From positions 9,971 through 73,970 of the forward strand of contig CALDPX010000047.1 of assembly GCA_937911745.1 (NCBI GenBank): DNA of 64,000 bases, written 5' to 3'. The notes beneath the pieces are model-generated. The model was not told the DNA's origin. It saw nothing but the letters and a program-made list of their open reading frames with translations, and searched no databases. The position numbers and the translations under genes are program-made. This document shows, in pieces, positions 1 through 9,400 of the stretch. Position 1 is the stretch's first letter, and each line of letters starts with the position of its first letter. Source of the stretch: an uncultured Alistipes sp. GTDB taxonomy: Bacteria; Bacteroidota; Bacteroidia; Bacteroidales; Rikenellaceae.

Positions 1-1756
1 CCTCAACAGCCTGCTCGAAGGGGATTACACCAGCAATCTTGAAGAATGCCGACTGCATAATGGTGTTGGTGCGGTTGCCCAAACCAATCTCCGAGGCAAT
101 CTTGGTAGCGTTGATGATATAGAAACGAATACCCTTCTTAGCCATATAAATCTTCATATGGGTAGGCAGAGTAGCCAGCGTCTGCTCTGCATCCAAAACG
201 CTGTTCAGAAGGAACGAGCCGCCCCTCTTCAAACCCTTCAATACGTCATATTTGTCGACATACGAAGGAACGTGGCAAGCCACAAAGTCGGGAGTGGTTA
301 CCAAGTAGGGTGAACGGATGGGGCTATCGCCAAACCTCAGGTGCGAGGAGGTGTAGCCGCCCGACTTCTTCGAGTCGTAGGAGAAGTATGCCTGGCAGTA
401 TTTGTCGGTAGTACCACCGATAATTTTAATCGAGTTTTTGTTTGCACCCACAGTACCATCTGCACCCAGGCCATAGAACACAGCCTCGAAGGTACCCTCC
501 TTAGCCATCGATACCTCCTTACCTACGGGCAGCGAAAGGAATGTAACGTCGTCCTCGATACCTACGGTAAATTGGTTGCGAGGCTCCTCGGCTTTCAGGT
601 TCTCGAACACTGCGAGCATCTGTGCGGGTGTGGTGTCTTTCGAGGAGAGACCATATCGACCGCCAATGATGAGGGGTTTGCACTCTGCGGGGATATCTTT
701 GCACGAAGCGAAAGCCTCAACAACATCGAGATACAAGGGACAGCCGTTTGCGCCGGGCTCCTTGGTGCGATCCAAGACACAGATACGCTTGGTAGTCTCG
801 GGCAGTACGGCACCCAAATACTTCACCGAGAAAGGACGGTAGAGGTGTACGGTAACAACACCCACCTTCTCGCCTCGGGCAGTAAGACAATCTACGCACT
901 CTTTGATGGTTTCGGTAACCGAACCCATAGCGACAATCACATTCTCGGCATCCTCGGCACCATAGTAGGTGAAAGGTGCGTAGTTACGACCCGTGATAGC
1001 CGAGATTTTCTTCATAGCCTCAGCCACTGCATCGGGCACAGCATCGTAGAACTTGTTGCTTGCCTCGCGGGTCTGGAAATAGATGTCGGGGTTCTGAGCT
1101 GTACCACGAGTTACAGGGTGCTCGGGGTTGAGTGCCCTTGCGCGGAAGTCAGCAAGTGCCTTCCTATCGAACAGGGGCTCCAAGTCTTCCATCTCCATAA
1201 GCTCCACCTTCTGAATCTCGTGCGAAGTGCGGAAACCATCGAAGAAGTGGAGGAAGGGTATGCGCGAGGTGAGCGATACGATGTGAGCTACACCTGCAAG
1301 GTCCATAACTTCCTGCACCGACGAGGTGGCGAGCATGGCAAAGCCTGTTTGGCGTGCAGCCATAACGTCCTGGTGGTCGCCAAAGATGGAGAGCGACTGA
1401 GCAGCCAAGGCACGTGCCGAAACGTGGAATACACCGGGAAGCAACTCGCCGGCAATCTTGTACATATTGGGAATCATCAATAGCAAACCCTGCGAAGCGG
1501 TGAAGGTGGAGGTGAGTGCGCCAGCCTGCAACGAGCCGTGAACAGCACCTGCGGCACCAGCCTCAGACTGCATTTCCACAACTTTTACGGTTTCGCCGAA
1601 GATGTTTTTCTGACCTGCGGCAGCCCACTCATCAACAAGTTCTGCCATAGTAGACGAAGGAGTGATGGGATAGATAGCAGCTACCTCGCTAAACATATAA
1701 GCGATGTGAGCGGCAGCATAGTTACCATCACAAGTGATAAATTTTTTCTTTGCCAT
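1..1756 (-). CDS. nifJ: Pyruvate:ferredoxin (flavodoxin) oxidoreductase, N-terminal part (runs off the window)
   Basis: Reading the minus strand from the ATG at 1756 gives an open frame of 585 codons with no stop before the edge, so roughly the first half of an enzyme of about 1,180 residues is present. It oxidatively decarboxylates pyruvate to acetyl-CoA and passes electrons to ferredoxin, a central step of anaerobic metabolism in the cytoplasm. The thiamine-pyrophosphate pyrimidine domain shows YPITPSS at residues 29-35 and the EMQSEAGAAG segment (61-70) with the expected catalytic glutamate. Domain III follows, with GVVTVHLYRPF. The Fe-S cluster domains would lie outside the window. The start fits the usual MAKKKFITCDGN opening of Bacteroidota enzymes. 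A promoter-like TATATTTG lies upstream. Confidence is high. Confidence 0.96.
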   Translation of the reverse strand, partial: MAKKKFITCDGNYAAAHIAYMFSEVAAIYPITPSSTMAELVDEWAAAGQKNIFGETVKVVEMQSEAGAAGAVHGSLQAGALTSTFTASQGLLLMIPNMYKIAGELLPGVFHVSARALAAQSLSIFGDHQDVMAARQTGFAMLATSSVQEVMDLAGVAHIVSLTSRIPFLHFFDGFRTSHEIQKVELMEMEDLEPLFDRKALADFRARALNPEHPVTRGTAQNPDIYFQTREASNKFYDAVPDAVAEAMKKISAITGRNYAPFTYYGAEDAENVIVAMGSVTETIKECVDCLTARGEKVGVVTVHLYRPFSVKYLGAVLPETTKRICVLDRTKEPGANGCPLYLDVVEAFASCKDIPAECKPLIIGGRYGLSSKDTTPAQMLAVFENLKAEEPRNQFTVGIEDDVTFLSLPVGKEVSMAKEGTFEAVFYGLGADGTVGANKNSIKIIGGTTDKYCQAYFSYDSKKSGGYTSSHLRFGDSPIRSPYLVTTPDFVACHVPSYVDKYDVLKGLKRGGSFLLNSVLDAEQTLATLPTHMKIYMAKKGIRFYIINATKIASEIGLGNRTNTIMQSAFFKIAGVIPFEQAVE

Positions 1757-2112
1757 ATTGTTTCCTTTTGTAACTTTAATTTCGAACACTAACCTGCTAA
1801 CAATTAGGACTTAGCCCACCAATGCCAGAAGAGACAAAGAGCCTCCATCCCAATTTCATCACGCAAATATAATACACCTTTTCCAAAATTCGTTAAATTT
1901 GTGGAAATTTTTGGGCCCAAAATGTGCTACACCGATTGTTATTTGTCTAACAGTATCAGTGTGTTACAAAAATAACAGCACCACAAAATGCCCTTTTTTG
2001 GCTGATTATAAACCACTTGGTTTAGGAGCGTAAAATGGCTTATTTTGTCCCTTTGCGACTCCATAACTACAAAAAAATAAACATAATTTAACATAGGACA
2101 AAAGCACCTCGG
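1757..2112. other. Divergent intergenic region between nifJ and the M16 peptidase operon
   Basis: This stretch of 356 bases has no credible gene; it is AT-rich and full of stops. It must hold both divergent promoters. I can point to one on the minus strand (1864-1871). On the plus side I see TTTG at 2052-2055 but no convincing TAnnTTTG box at the right distance. Confidence 0.6.
1864..1871 (-). promoter_or_regulatory. Putative -7 box (TATATTTG) of nifJ
   Basis: On the minus strand the octamer TATATTTG matches the Bacteroidota -7 consensus TAnnTTTG, about 110 bases upstream of the nifJ ATG. No exact TTTG -33 box is found 19 to 21 bases further upstream, so this is a moderate call. Confidence 0.45.
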
Positions 2113-3354
2113 ATGATAGACTACAAAGAGCATAAACTTGCCAACGGACTGACCGTTTTGGCCAACTACGACGAGTGTTCGGCAATGGCTGCCGTAAACC
2201 TACTCTACGAGGTAGGCTCGCGAGATGAGGAGCCCTCACGCACAGGTTTTGCACACCTATTCGAGCACCTGATGTTTCGTGGTACAAAACGTGTGCCCGA
2301 CTTCGACCTTCCCGTCGAGGAGGTTTGTGGCGAGAACAACGCCTTCACGTCTGCCGACTACACCAATTATTATATTACTACGCCCAAAGAGAACTTCGAG
2401 ACCGCCCTATGGCTCGAAGCCGACCGTATGATGGGTTTGGACATCACGCCCGAGAAGTTGCAGGTCGAAAAGTCGGTAGTCATTGAGGAGTTCAACCAGC
2501 GTTTCCTCAACCGTCCCTATGGCGAGCAGTGGCACTGTCTGAGGGAGATGGTCTACACCCTCCATCCCTATCGCTCGCCCGTCATAGGACTCACGCCCGA
2601 CCACATCCGCAACGCCACTTTGGAGGATGTAAGGGCGTTTTATGAGCGTTACTACCGCCCCGAGAATGCCATATTGAGCGTTTCGGCAGCCCTACCTGCC
2701 GAGCAAATCTTCGAGGCTGCCGAGAGATATTTTAGTGTACTGCCCGGTCGTGGTACTATCGAGCGTAGGAAGAGGGTTGTGGAGCCCGCCATAACCTCGC
2801 CACGCCGCAAGGTCATAGAGTCCAATGTCCCTGCCGACCAGATAACCATTGCCTTTCTAATGGGCGAGCGTGGGACGAGGGATTACTACCTCTGCGACCT
2901 GCTGACCGACCTTTTGGCGGGTGGCGAGTCGGCACGCATCTACCAACATCTTGTTCGCCAAAGGCAGATTTTCTCCGCTGCCAACGCCTACATCACAGGC
3001 GAAAGGGAGCAGGGAATGTTGATACTGACCGGACAACTCAACCCCTCGGTAACTATCCAAGAGGCAGAGGATGCGCTCTATGGCGAGTTGGAACGCTTGG
3101 TGCAGGAGCCCGTGGGCGACTACGAATTGCGCAAGGTACAGAACAAGTTTGAAGCCAACATTACCTTCGGAGAACTGAACGTGATGAACAAGGCTATGAA
3201 CCTCGGCTACTATCGTATGCTGGGCGATATGAGCCTGCTGAATGGCGAGGTGGACATCTACCGCTCGATTACTGCCGAGGAGATTGCTGAGTACATCAGC
3301 ACCCACCTCAACCGCAACCAAAGTGCAACCCTTATCTACCACCGCAAGAGATGA
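2113..3354 (+). CDS. M16 family zinc metallopeptidase (catalytic subunit type)
   Basis: This 413-residue protein belongs to the insulinase/mitochondrial-processing-peptidase family M16. The inverted zinc motif HLFEH is at residues 48-52 inside TGFAHLFEHLMFRGT, and the downstream acidic stretch VEKSVVIEEFNQR supplies the third zinc ligand typical of the family. There is no signal peptide, so the protein is cytoplasmic or exported by another route. The next gene overlaps it by four bases (ATGA) and encodes a second M16 protein without the zinc motif. The pair therefore resembles the half-size heterodimeric M16 peptidases, in which this subunit cleaves and the partner binds substrate. The substrate is not predictable from sequence. 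Family assignment is secure. Confidence 0.93.
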   Translation: MIDYKEHKLANGLTVLANYDECSAMAAVNLLYEVGSRDEEPSRTGFAHLFEHLMFRGTKRVPDFDLPVEEVCGENNAFTSADYTNYYITTPKENFETALWLEADRMMGLDITPEKLQVEKSVVIEEFNQRFLNRPYGEQWHCLREMVYTLHPYRSPVIGLTPDHIRNATLEDVRAFYERYYRPENAILSVSAALPAEQIFEAAERYFSVLPGRGTIERRKRVVEPAITSPRRKVIESNVPADQITIAFLMGERGTRDYYLCDLLTDLLAGGESARIYQHLVRQRQIFSAANAYITGEREQGMLILTGQLNPSVTIQEAEDALYGELERLVQEPVGDYELRKVQNKFEANITFGELNVMNKAMNLGYYRMLGDMSLLNGEVDIYRSITAEEIAEYISTHLNRNQSATLIYHRKR

Positions 3355-4604
3355 TACAACGTCCCGAAATAAAACCCATCGGTATGCCCCGCATACCCCA
3401 CTACACCACCCTAAGTGCTGCCAATGGCACCCCACTCTACGCTCTGCACAACTCATCACAGGGTGTCGTGAGAGTGAGTTTTGTCTTTCGTGCAGGCACC
3501 TCCTACCAGAGGGTTCCTTTCAGTGCATCCACAGTCGTAAATACCCTCTCGGAGGGTACGGCAAACCACTCGGGCAAGGATATTGCCGAGGCTCTCGACT
3601 ATGTTGGCTCCTACTACGATGCCAACATAGACCGCGATTGGTCGGTGGTAACCTTCTGTATGCTCAAAAAGTTCGCTGCCGCAACCCTCGACATTGCCGA
3701 GGAGGTCATCCTGCGCCCCTCGTTCCCCGAGGAGGAGATTGCCTCCTACTGCGCCAAGCGCAAAGAGCAACTCCACGTTCAGCGCAGCAAACCCGAGCAA
3801 ATCTCGCGCGAAGTCTTCGGCAGGGCACTCTTTGGCGAGGAGCACCCCTATGGCGTAACCTCCTCGGAGGAGTGCTACGATGCCATTACACCCGAGGTAC
3901 TCAGAGAGTTCTACCTCTCGCACTACAATGCCGAGAGCACTTTTGCTGTCATCTCGGGCGACTTTGGCGAGGAGGAGCAGCAGAGGGTGTTCCGCATTCT
4001 CGAAGGTCTACCCGAAGGCGAGGTCCCCGAGCGCACCATTCCCGAGCCCTCGCCCACCCCACAGGTACGCCAGAAGATGGAGGGGGCTGTGCAGTCGTGC
4101 ATTAAGATAGGCTTGCCGCTCTTTGCCCGCACCCACCCCGACTTTGTGGCTATGCAGGTGGTTGCCACGGCTATGGGCGGATATTTCGGCTCGCGCCTGA
4201 TGCAGAATTTGCGCGAGAGGAATGGCTACACCTACGGAGCCTATGCCGCAATGATAAATCTCGACCGCTCGGGCTACTTTGTGATGAGTGCCGATGTGGC
4301 AGGCGATCACACCGAGGAGGCTGTGGCGGAGATTTTTGGCGAGGTGGAACGTATGACGAGCGAGCCAATGAGTGCCGAGGAGTTGGAACTGGTGCGCAAG
4401 ACTATTGTGGGAGATGTTATGAGGGTTTTCGATGGTCCTTTTGGTGCCGCGGATGTCACCATTGAGAACATCCAGAATGGCGAGAAGAACGACTATACGG
4501 AGCGCTTTCTCGGCGAGGTGGCTGCCATTACCCCCGAAAGGGTGCGCGAGGTTGCTAACCGCTATTTTCAGAAAAAACGCTTTGTAGTGACAATTATTGG
4601 CTAA
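3351..4604 (+). CDS. M16 family peptidase-like protein (non-catalytic partner type)
   Basis: This 417-residue protein is an M16-fold relative that starts inside the stop codon of the preceding M16 peptidase (ATGA overlap), so translation is probably coupled. The HxxEH zinc motif is absent: the corresponding region reads FSASTVVNTLSEGTANHSG. The C-terminal half keeps the family segment LRERNGYTYGAYAAM, which holds the Arg/Tyr pair that binds substrate in the partner subunit of heterodimeric M16 enzymes. I infer that it forms an active heterodimer with the upstream protein. Codon use resembles its neighbour. An AT-rich gap of 103 bases separates it from the next gene. Confidence 0.9.
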   Translation: MIQRPEIKPIGMPRIPHYTTLSAANGTPLYALHNSSQGVVRVSFVFRAGTSYQRVPFSASTVVNTLSEGTANHSGKDIAEALDYVGSYYDANIDRDWSVVTFCMLKKFAAATLDIAEEVILRPSFPEEEIASYCAKRKEQLHVQRSKPEQISREVFGRALFGEEHPYGVTSSEECYDAITPEVLREFYLSHYNAESTFAVISGDFGEEEQQRVFRILEGLPEGEVPERTIPEPSPTPQVRQKMEGAVQSCIKIGLPLFARTHPDFVAMQVVATAMGGYFGSRLMQNLRERNGYTYGAYAAMINLDRSGYFVMSADVAGDHTEEAVAEIFGEVERMTSEPMSAEELELVRKTIVGDVMRVFDGPFGAADVTIENIQNGEKNDYTERFLGEVAAITPERVREVANRYFQKKRFVVTIIG

Positions 4605-4707
4605 AACTACACCACTTTCAAAAAAAATCACTATGTTTGTCGGAACAAACCGACGCTACGACGAAATTTCACAAACTCTATTCACAATAATTAAAAACTA
4701 AACAACA

Positions 4708-6198
4708 ATGAAAAAACTATTTTATGCTTTCATGTTCGCTGCTGCCAGCCTTATGGTAAGTTGCGGTACTCCCTCCGAAGAGGGCAAAGAGCCTGGTGGT
4801 GACACCGAGAAGGAGTTCTACGGCTTGATGATGGATGATGCTGACGTTACCATTCTCGGCAACGACAATTTCCTCCTCCAAATGTATAGCTACACCAGCG
4901 ACGGCACCGCTATGGCTCGTCTTCTGTCGGCACAGGTCACCATTCCCGGTGTTGATCTGGAAGTTGGGCTTGATAACATTGTTCTTCCCGAGGGTTCATA
5001 CGAATTGACCGAGGGTGAGGTAGGCGATACCGGTGCTTATATCAAAGGTTCGTACTACGACAACTTTGTTGCTACAACCCCCTACACTGCTCTCTTTACT
5101 GAGGGTACCATGGAGGTTAAACACACTTCCAAAGGTCACCGCGTGACCATATGGGCAAAGGGTGTTGATGCTGCAACCGGCAAAGCAGTTGAGGATATCG
5201 AGTTCCGCTTTGAGAACGATTTGGTCTTCAATCCCAATGTCATCGAGGTTATTGCTACTGAGGATTGCCCCGCATACGCATTGTTCCAAGGCCAGTACAA
5301 TGCAAAAGCAAATCTTTGGGTGATTGAGGCTGCCGTTGAGGAGTCATTCACATATTTCTACGATTTCTACATCCTCACTCCTCTTACCAACACTTTTGAG
5401 GACGGTATCCCCTCGGGTACATATCCTCTCGCATACACTGGTGAGGCTAACACCGTAATTCCTACTGTCACAAACGAGAATGGTCAAATCATATCTGGTG
5501 GTTCCTTATTCTTTGAGGAAACTTCTCAGGGCTTAGGCCTTTATGACACTCTTTGGGGTGGCGAGATGGAGATTGTAAACAATGGCGATGGCACTTACGA
5601 ATTCGCAGTGACCTACTACAACTATTGGAACATTCCTCAGGTTGCAGTATTCTCGGGTGAGTTGTCCCACTACGACACCCGTCCAGTGGACTACGCAGAG
5701 ATGTACTGGTATGGCAATAGCCGTTGGTATGTAGCCCTTGGCAGCGCAGAGAATGACATTTGCTATGCATTGGAAATGTACACCGCAGAGAATAGCAGCA
5801 TAAATGATGGTCTTGCAAGCGGCACCTACAACGTAACCGACACAGCAGCTCCTTTCACTATTGTTGCCGGTTATATCGACGGCAATTACGTTGAAGGTTC
5901 ATATTTCGGAGAGTACAGCAACAATGGTGGTGTTTATGATTTAGTTAGTGGTGGTACCGCCGTAGTTGACAACAAGGGCAATGACACATATAAGATCGAT
6001 ATTAATCTCCAAAACGAGGGTTATGTCGACTTGACTGGTTATACCTCTTGGACCTACGAGGGTGAGTTTGATGTATACGACACAACTCAGAGTGCTGCTC
6101 CTGCAAAAGCTGCTATCAGAAGCAACAAGACAATTTCCAAGGTTGCCAAAGATGCTGAATTTGAGTCCAACATCGATCGTCGCAATCGCCGCTTCTAA
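4708..6198 (+). CDS. Putative surface lipoprotein built of repeated beta-rich modules
   Basis: The 496-residue product starts with a lipoprotein signal peptide: MKKLFYAFMFAAASL, then a lipobox LMVSC with Cys19. The mature part is acidic, rich in Tyr, Gly and Asn, and consists of at least three modules of roughly 130 residues. The modules share phrases such as DGIPSGTYPL and DGLASGTYNV, followed by GSYF and GGTAVVDNKGNDTYKI. The same phrases occur in the minus-strand lipoprotein at 22305-24014, so the two are paralogues. No enzymatic motif is visible. I do not recognise a named family; a surface-exposed binding or adhesin-like role is only a guess. The gene stands alone and ends at a strong terminator. 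Confidence 0.75.
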   Translation: MKKLFYAFMFAAASLMVSCGTPSEEGKEPGGDTEKEFYGLMMDDADVTILGNDNFLLQMYSYTSDGTAMARLLSAQVTIPGVDLEVGLDNIVLPEGSYELTEGEVGDTGAYIKGSYYDNFVATTPYTALFTEGTMEVKHTSKGHRVTIWAKGVDAATGKAVEDIEFRFENDLVFNPNVIEVIATEDCPAYALFQGQYNAKANLWVIEAAVEESFTYFYDFYILTPLTNTFEDGIPSGTYPLAYTGEANTVIPTVTNENGQIISGGSLFFEETSQGLGLYDTLWGGEMEIVNNGDGTYEFAVTYYNYWNIPQVAVFSGELSHYDTRPVDYAEMYWYGNSRWYVALGSAENDICYALEMYTAENSSINDGLASGTYNVTDTAAPFTIVAGYIDGNYVEGSYFGEYSNNGGVYDLVSGGTAVVDNKGNDTYKIDINLQNEGYVDLTGYTSWTYEGEFDVYDTTQSAAPAKAAIRSNKTISKVAKDAEFESNIDRRNRRF

Positions 6199-6243
6199 AC
6201 CAATCGGACATTTGGCTCAACGCCAAATGTAAACGAAACACAC

Positions 6244-6280
6244 AACCGCCCACAAACAATTTGTGGGCGGTTATTTTTTG
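6244..6280 (+). terminator. Rho-independent terminator after the lipoprotein gene
   Basis: AACCGCCCACAAA at 6244-6256 pairs perfectly with TTTGTGGGCGGTT at 6260-6272, followed by ATTTTTTG. It lies 46 bases after the stop codon of the plus-strand lipoprotein gene. Confidence 0.9.
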
Positions 6281-6350
6281 TGCTGCCTTGTTTTGAACTA
6301 AGCTCTTACTTTTTATACACAAGAATTCATCTCCAAGCAAAGTGGCAACC

Positions 6351-6474
6351 AAAAACGATTTTCGCGGAGGAAATTTTGTGCCAAACAAGAAGGCGAGTCC
6401 GCAGTTTGCTTAGCGCAAATGAGGAACTCGCCTATCGCAGTGCGGTGCAAAATTTACCCGCGAAAATCGTTTTT
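6351..6474 (-). repeat. Nested inverted-repeat element (core family 1), copy at the 3' end of secA
   Basis: The outer arms, 17 bases each, are perfectly complementary (6351-6367 with 6458-6474), and the right arm ends on the secA stop codon. Inside, AAATTTTG pairs with CAAAATTT and GGCGAGT (6392-6398) with ACTCGCC (6426-6432). The tip is the conserved core TTTGCTTAGCGCAAA (6405-6419), itself a stem TTTGC/GCAAA. Related copies lie at 40351-40474 and 50614-50740. It may act as the 3' structure of the secA mRNA. Confidence 0.8.
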
Positions 6475-9400
6475 AAGCGCCGTGACAGTGCTTGTATTTT
6501 TTACCTGAGCCGCAAGGACAAGGATCATTGGGGCGCACCTTCTTCTCAACGTGTACGGGCATAGGCTTGCTCTTCTCGCCCTGACCAGCCTGAGCAGCGG
6601 CAGCCATACGCGAAGCCTGCAACTTGTTGACATCAACCTTCTGCTGTGCCTGCTGACGGCGCGAGAGGCGGCTCTCTGCCTGCTCCTTAGTGGGGATAAA
6701 GCCCTTCATCAGTATGGAGATAACTTCGGCATTTACCTTGTCTATCATCGCCTCGAAGAGGTTGTACGACTCGCCTTTGTATATAAGGAGGGGATCCTTC
6801 TGCTCGTAGGTGGCATTCTGAACGCTCTGTTTCAGATCGTCCATCTCCCTGAGGTGCTCGCGCCAATTATCGTCAATGGTGGTGAGCATTGCGAGTTTGG
6901 TGAACATCTTATAGATCTCGGTGCCCTCGTTCTCCACACATTTTTTGAGGTTTACGAGCACATTATAGACGAGGGTGCCATTGGTTACGGGCACATACAT
7001 ATTCTCGGCTTGGGGATTGCTCTCAACCACATTCTTGATGACAGGCATAGCGGTCTGAGCCACCATCTGAGCCCTACGGGCATAGGCAGCACGAATATCC
7101 TCAACAATCATATCTGCCAACGCAGCACTATCTGCCTTATTGTAGGCGTCCTCGCTGAACGAAGGTTGGATAGCCACCTGACGTATGAGTTCCAGCGACA
7201 TCTCCTCATAGGGAACACCCTTGAAGTTTGCCGCAAAGGTGTCGGCAAAGGAGAGTATCATATTATTCAGGTCGACATCCACACCCTCGCCATAGAGTGC
7301 ATGACGGCGCATAGTGTAGATAGCCGTACGCTGTTTGTTCATCACATCATCGTACTCCAAAAGTCGCTTACGGATACCGAAGTTGTTCTCCTCAACCTTC
7401 TTCTGCGCCCTCTCGATGGCTCCGCTCATCATCTTGGCAGAGATAACCTCGCCCTCTTGCAAGCCCATTTTATCCATCATCGACGCCAGGCGGTCGCCAC
7501 CGAACAGACGCAACAAGTCATCCTCGGTCGACACGAAGAACTGCGACGAGCCGGGGTCACCCTGACGTCCCGAACGACCTCTGAGCTGACGGTCCACACG
7601 GCGACTCTCGTGACGCTCGGTACCAATGATAGCAAGACCTCCGGCAGCCTTCACCTCGGGCGAAAGTTTAATATCCGTACCACGTCCCGCCATATTGGTT
7701 GCGATGGTAACCTGTCCTGCCCTACCTGCCTCGGCAACAACCTGAGCCTCCTGAGCGTGCTGCTTGGCATTGAGTACATTGTGGGGTATATGGCGAATCT
7801 TCAAGATGCGGCTCAGAAGTTCCGATACCTCAACCGAGGTAGTACCCACCAATACGGGGCGTCCCTCGCCAACAAGCCTTTCAATCTCCTCCACAACAGC
7901 ATTATATTTCTCCCTCTTGGTCTTATAGAGCAGATCCTCCTTATCCTCACGTGCAATGGGGCGGTTGGTGGGAATAACTACAACGTCGAGTTTATAGATG
8001 CTCCAAAACTCGCTCGCCTCCGTCTCGGCGGTACCTGTCATACCGGCGAGTTTGTGGTACATACGGAAGTAGTTCTGCAAGGTGATGGTCGCAAAGGTCT
8101 GCGTTGCAGCCTCCACCTTAACTCTCTCCTTAGCCTCAATAGCCTGGTGCAGACCGTCCGAGTAGCGGCGACCTTCCATAATACGTCCCGTCTGCTCGTC
8201 GACAATCTTCACCTTGCCATCCATAAGCACATACTCCACATCCTTCTCGAACATACTATACGCTTTGAGCAACTGGTTTACGGTGTGTACCCTTTCGCTC
8301 TTGGTGGCATAGTCGGCAAGCATTGCATCCTTCTTGGCGGCTCTCTCCTCGGGTGTCATATCGCTCTTTTCGAGTGCGGCAATCTCCGAGCCGATATCGG
8401 GCAGCACGAAGAACTTATCATCACCCACCGAGCGGGCCAACATCTCGTGTCCCTTGTCGGTAAGTTCTATGGAGTTGAGTTTCTCATCAATAACAAAGAA
8501 GAGTTCGTCGGTAATCTCGGGCATACGCTCGTTTTTGTTTGCCATATAGATTGCCTCGGTCTTCTGCAACAGCACCTTCATACCCTGCTCCGAAAGGAAC
8601 TTGATGAGGTTCTTATTCTTGGGCAAGCCCTTATGTGAGCGTAGCAGCAAGATACCACCCTCCTCGGTCTTACCCTCGGCAATGAGTTTGCGAGCCCTAA
8701 CAAGGCAGTCGGCAGCAAAGTTGCGTTGCAGGTTGTAGAGTCGCTCGACAATATCGCGATATTCGTCAAAGAGTTGGTCGTCGCCCTTAGGCACAGGACC
8801 CGAAATAATCAGAGGGGTACGGGCATCGTCAATAAGCACCGAGTCCACCTCATCGACAATGGCAAAGTGGTGTTTCTTCTGCACCAACTCCTTAGCCTGA
8901 ATAGACATATTATCCCTCAGGTAGTCGAAACCGAACTCGTTATTGGTACCGAAAGTGATGTTAGCCTCGTATGCCCTCCTACGCTCTGCCGAGTTGGGGC
9001 GGTAGTTGTCGATACACTCCACCGACAAGCCGTGGAATTGGTACATAGGACCCATCCACTCGCAGTCACGTTTTGCCAGATAGTCATTCACGGTCACAAC
9101 GTGCACACCCTTGCCTGCAAGCGCGTTGAGGAATACGGGCAGCGTAGCCACAAGGGTTTTACCCTCACCCGTAGCCATCTCGGCAATTTTACCCTTATGG
9201 AGCACCACGCCACCGAAGAGCTGAACATCGTAGTGGACCATATCCCACTTAATGTCGTTGCCTCCTGCGGTCCAAGTGGTCTGCCATACAGCCTTGTCGC
9301 CCTCGATGCTCACAAAGTCCCTCACCGAAGCCAAGTCCCTATCGAACTGCGAGGCGGTAACCTCCACGGTCTCATTCTCGGCAAACCTGCGGGCAGTAGA

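Noticed and set aside
341..1483. Plus-strand open frame of 380 codons at the window start
   Set aside because: It lies wholly opposite nifJ, whose protein motifs are unmistakable on the minus strand.
6351..6474. Insertion sequence or transposase remnant
   Set aside because: No coding capacity, no transposase motif and no visible target duplication; the structure fits a non-coding repeat better.
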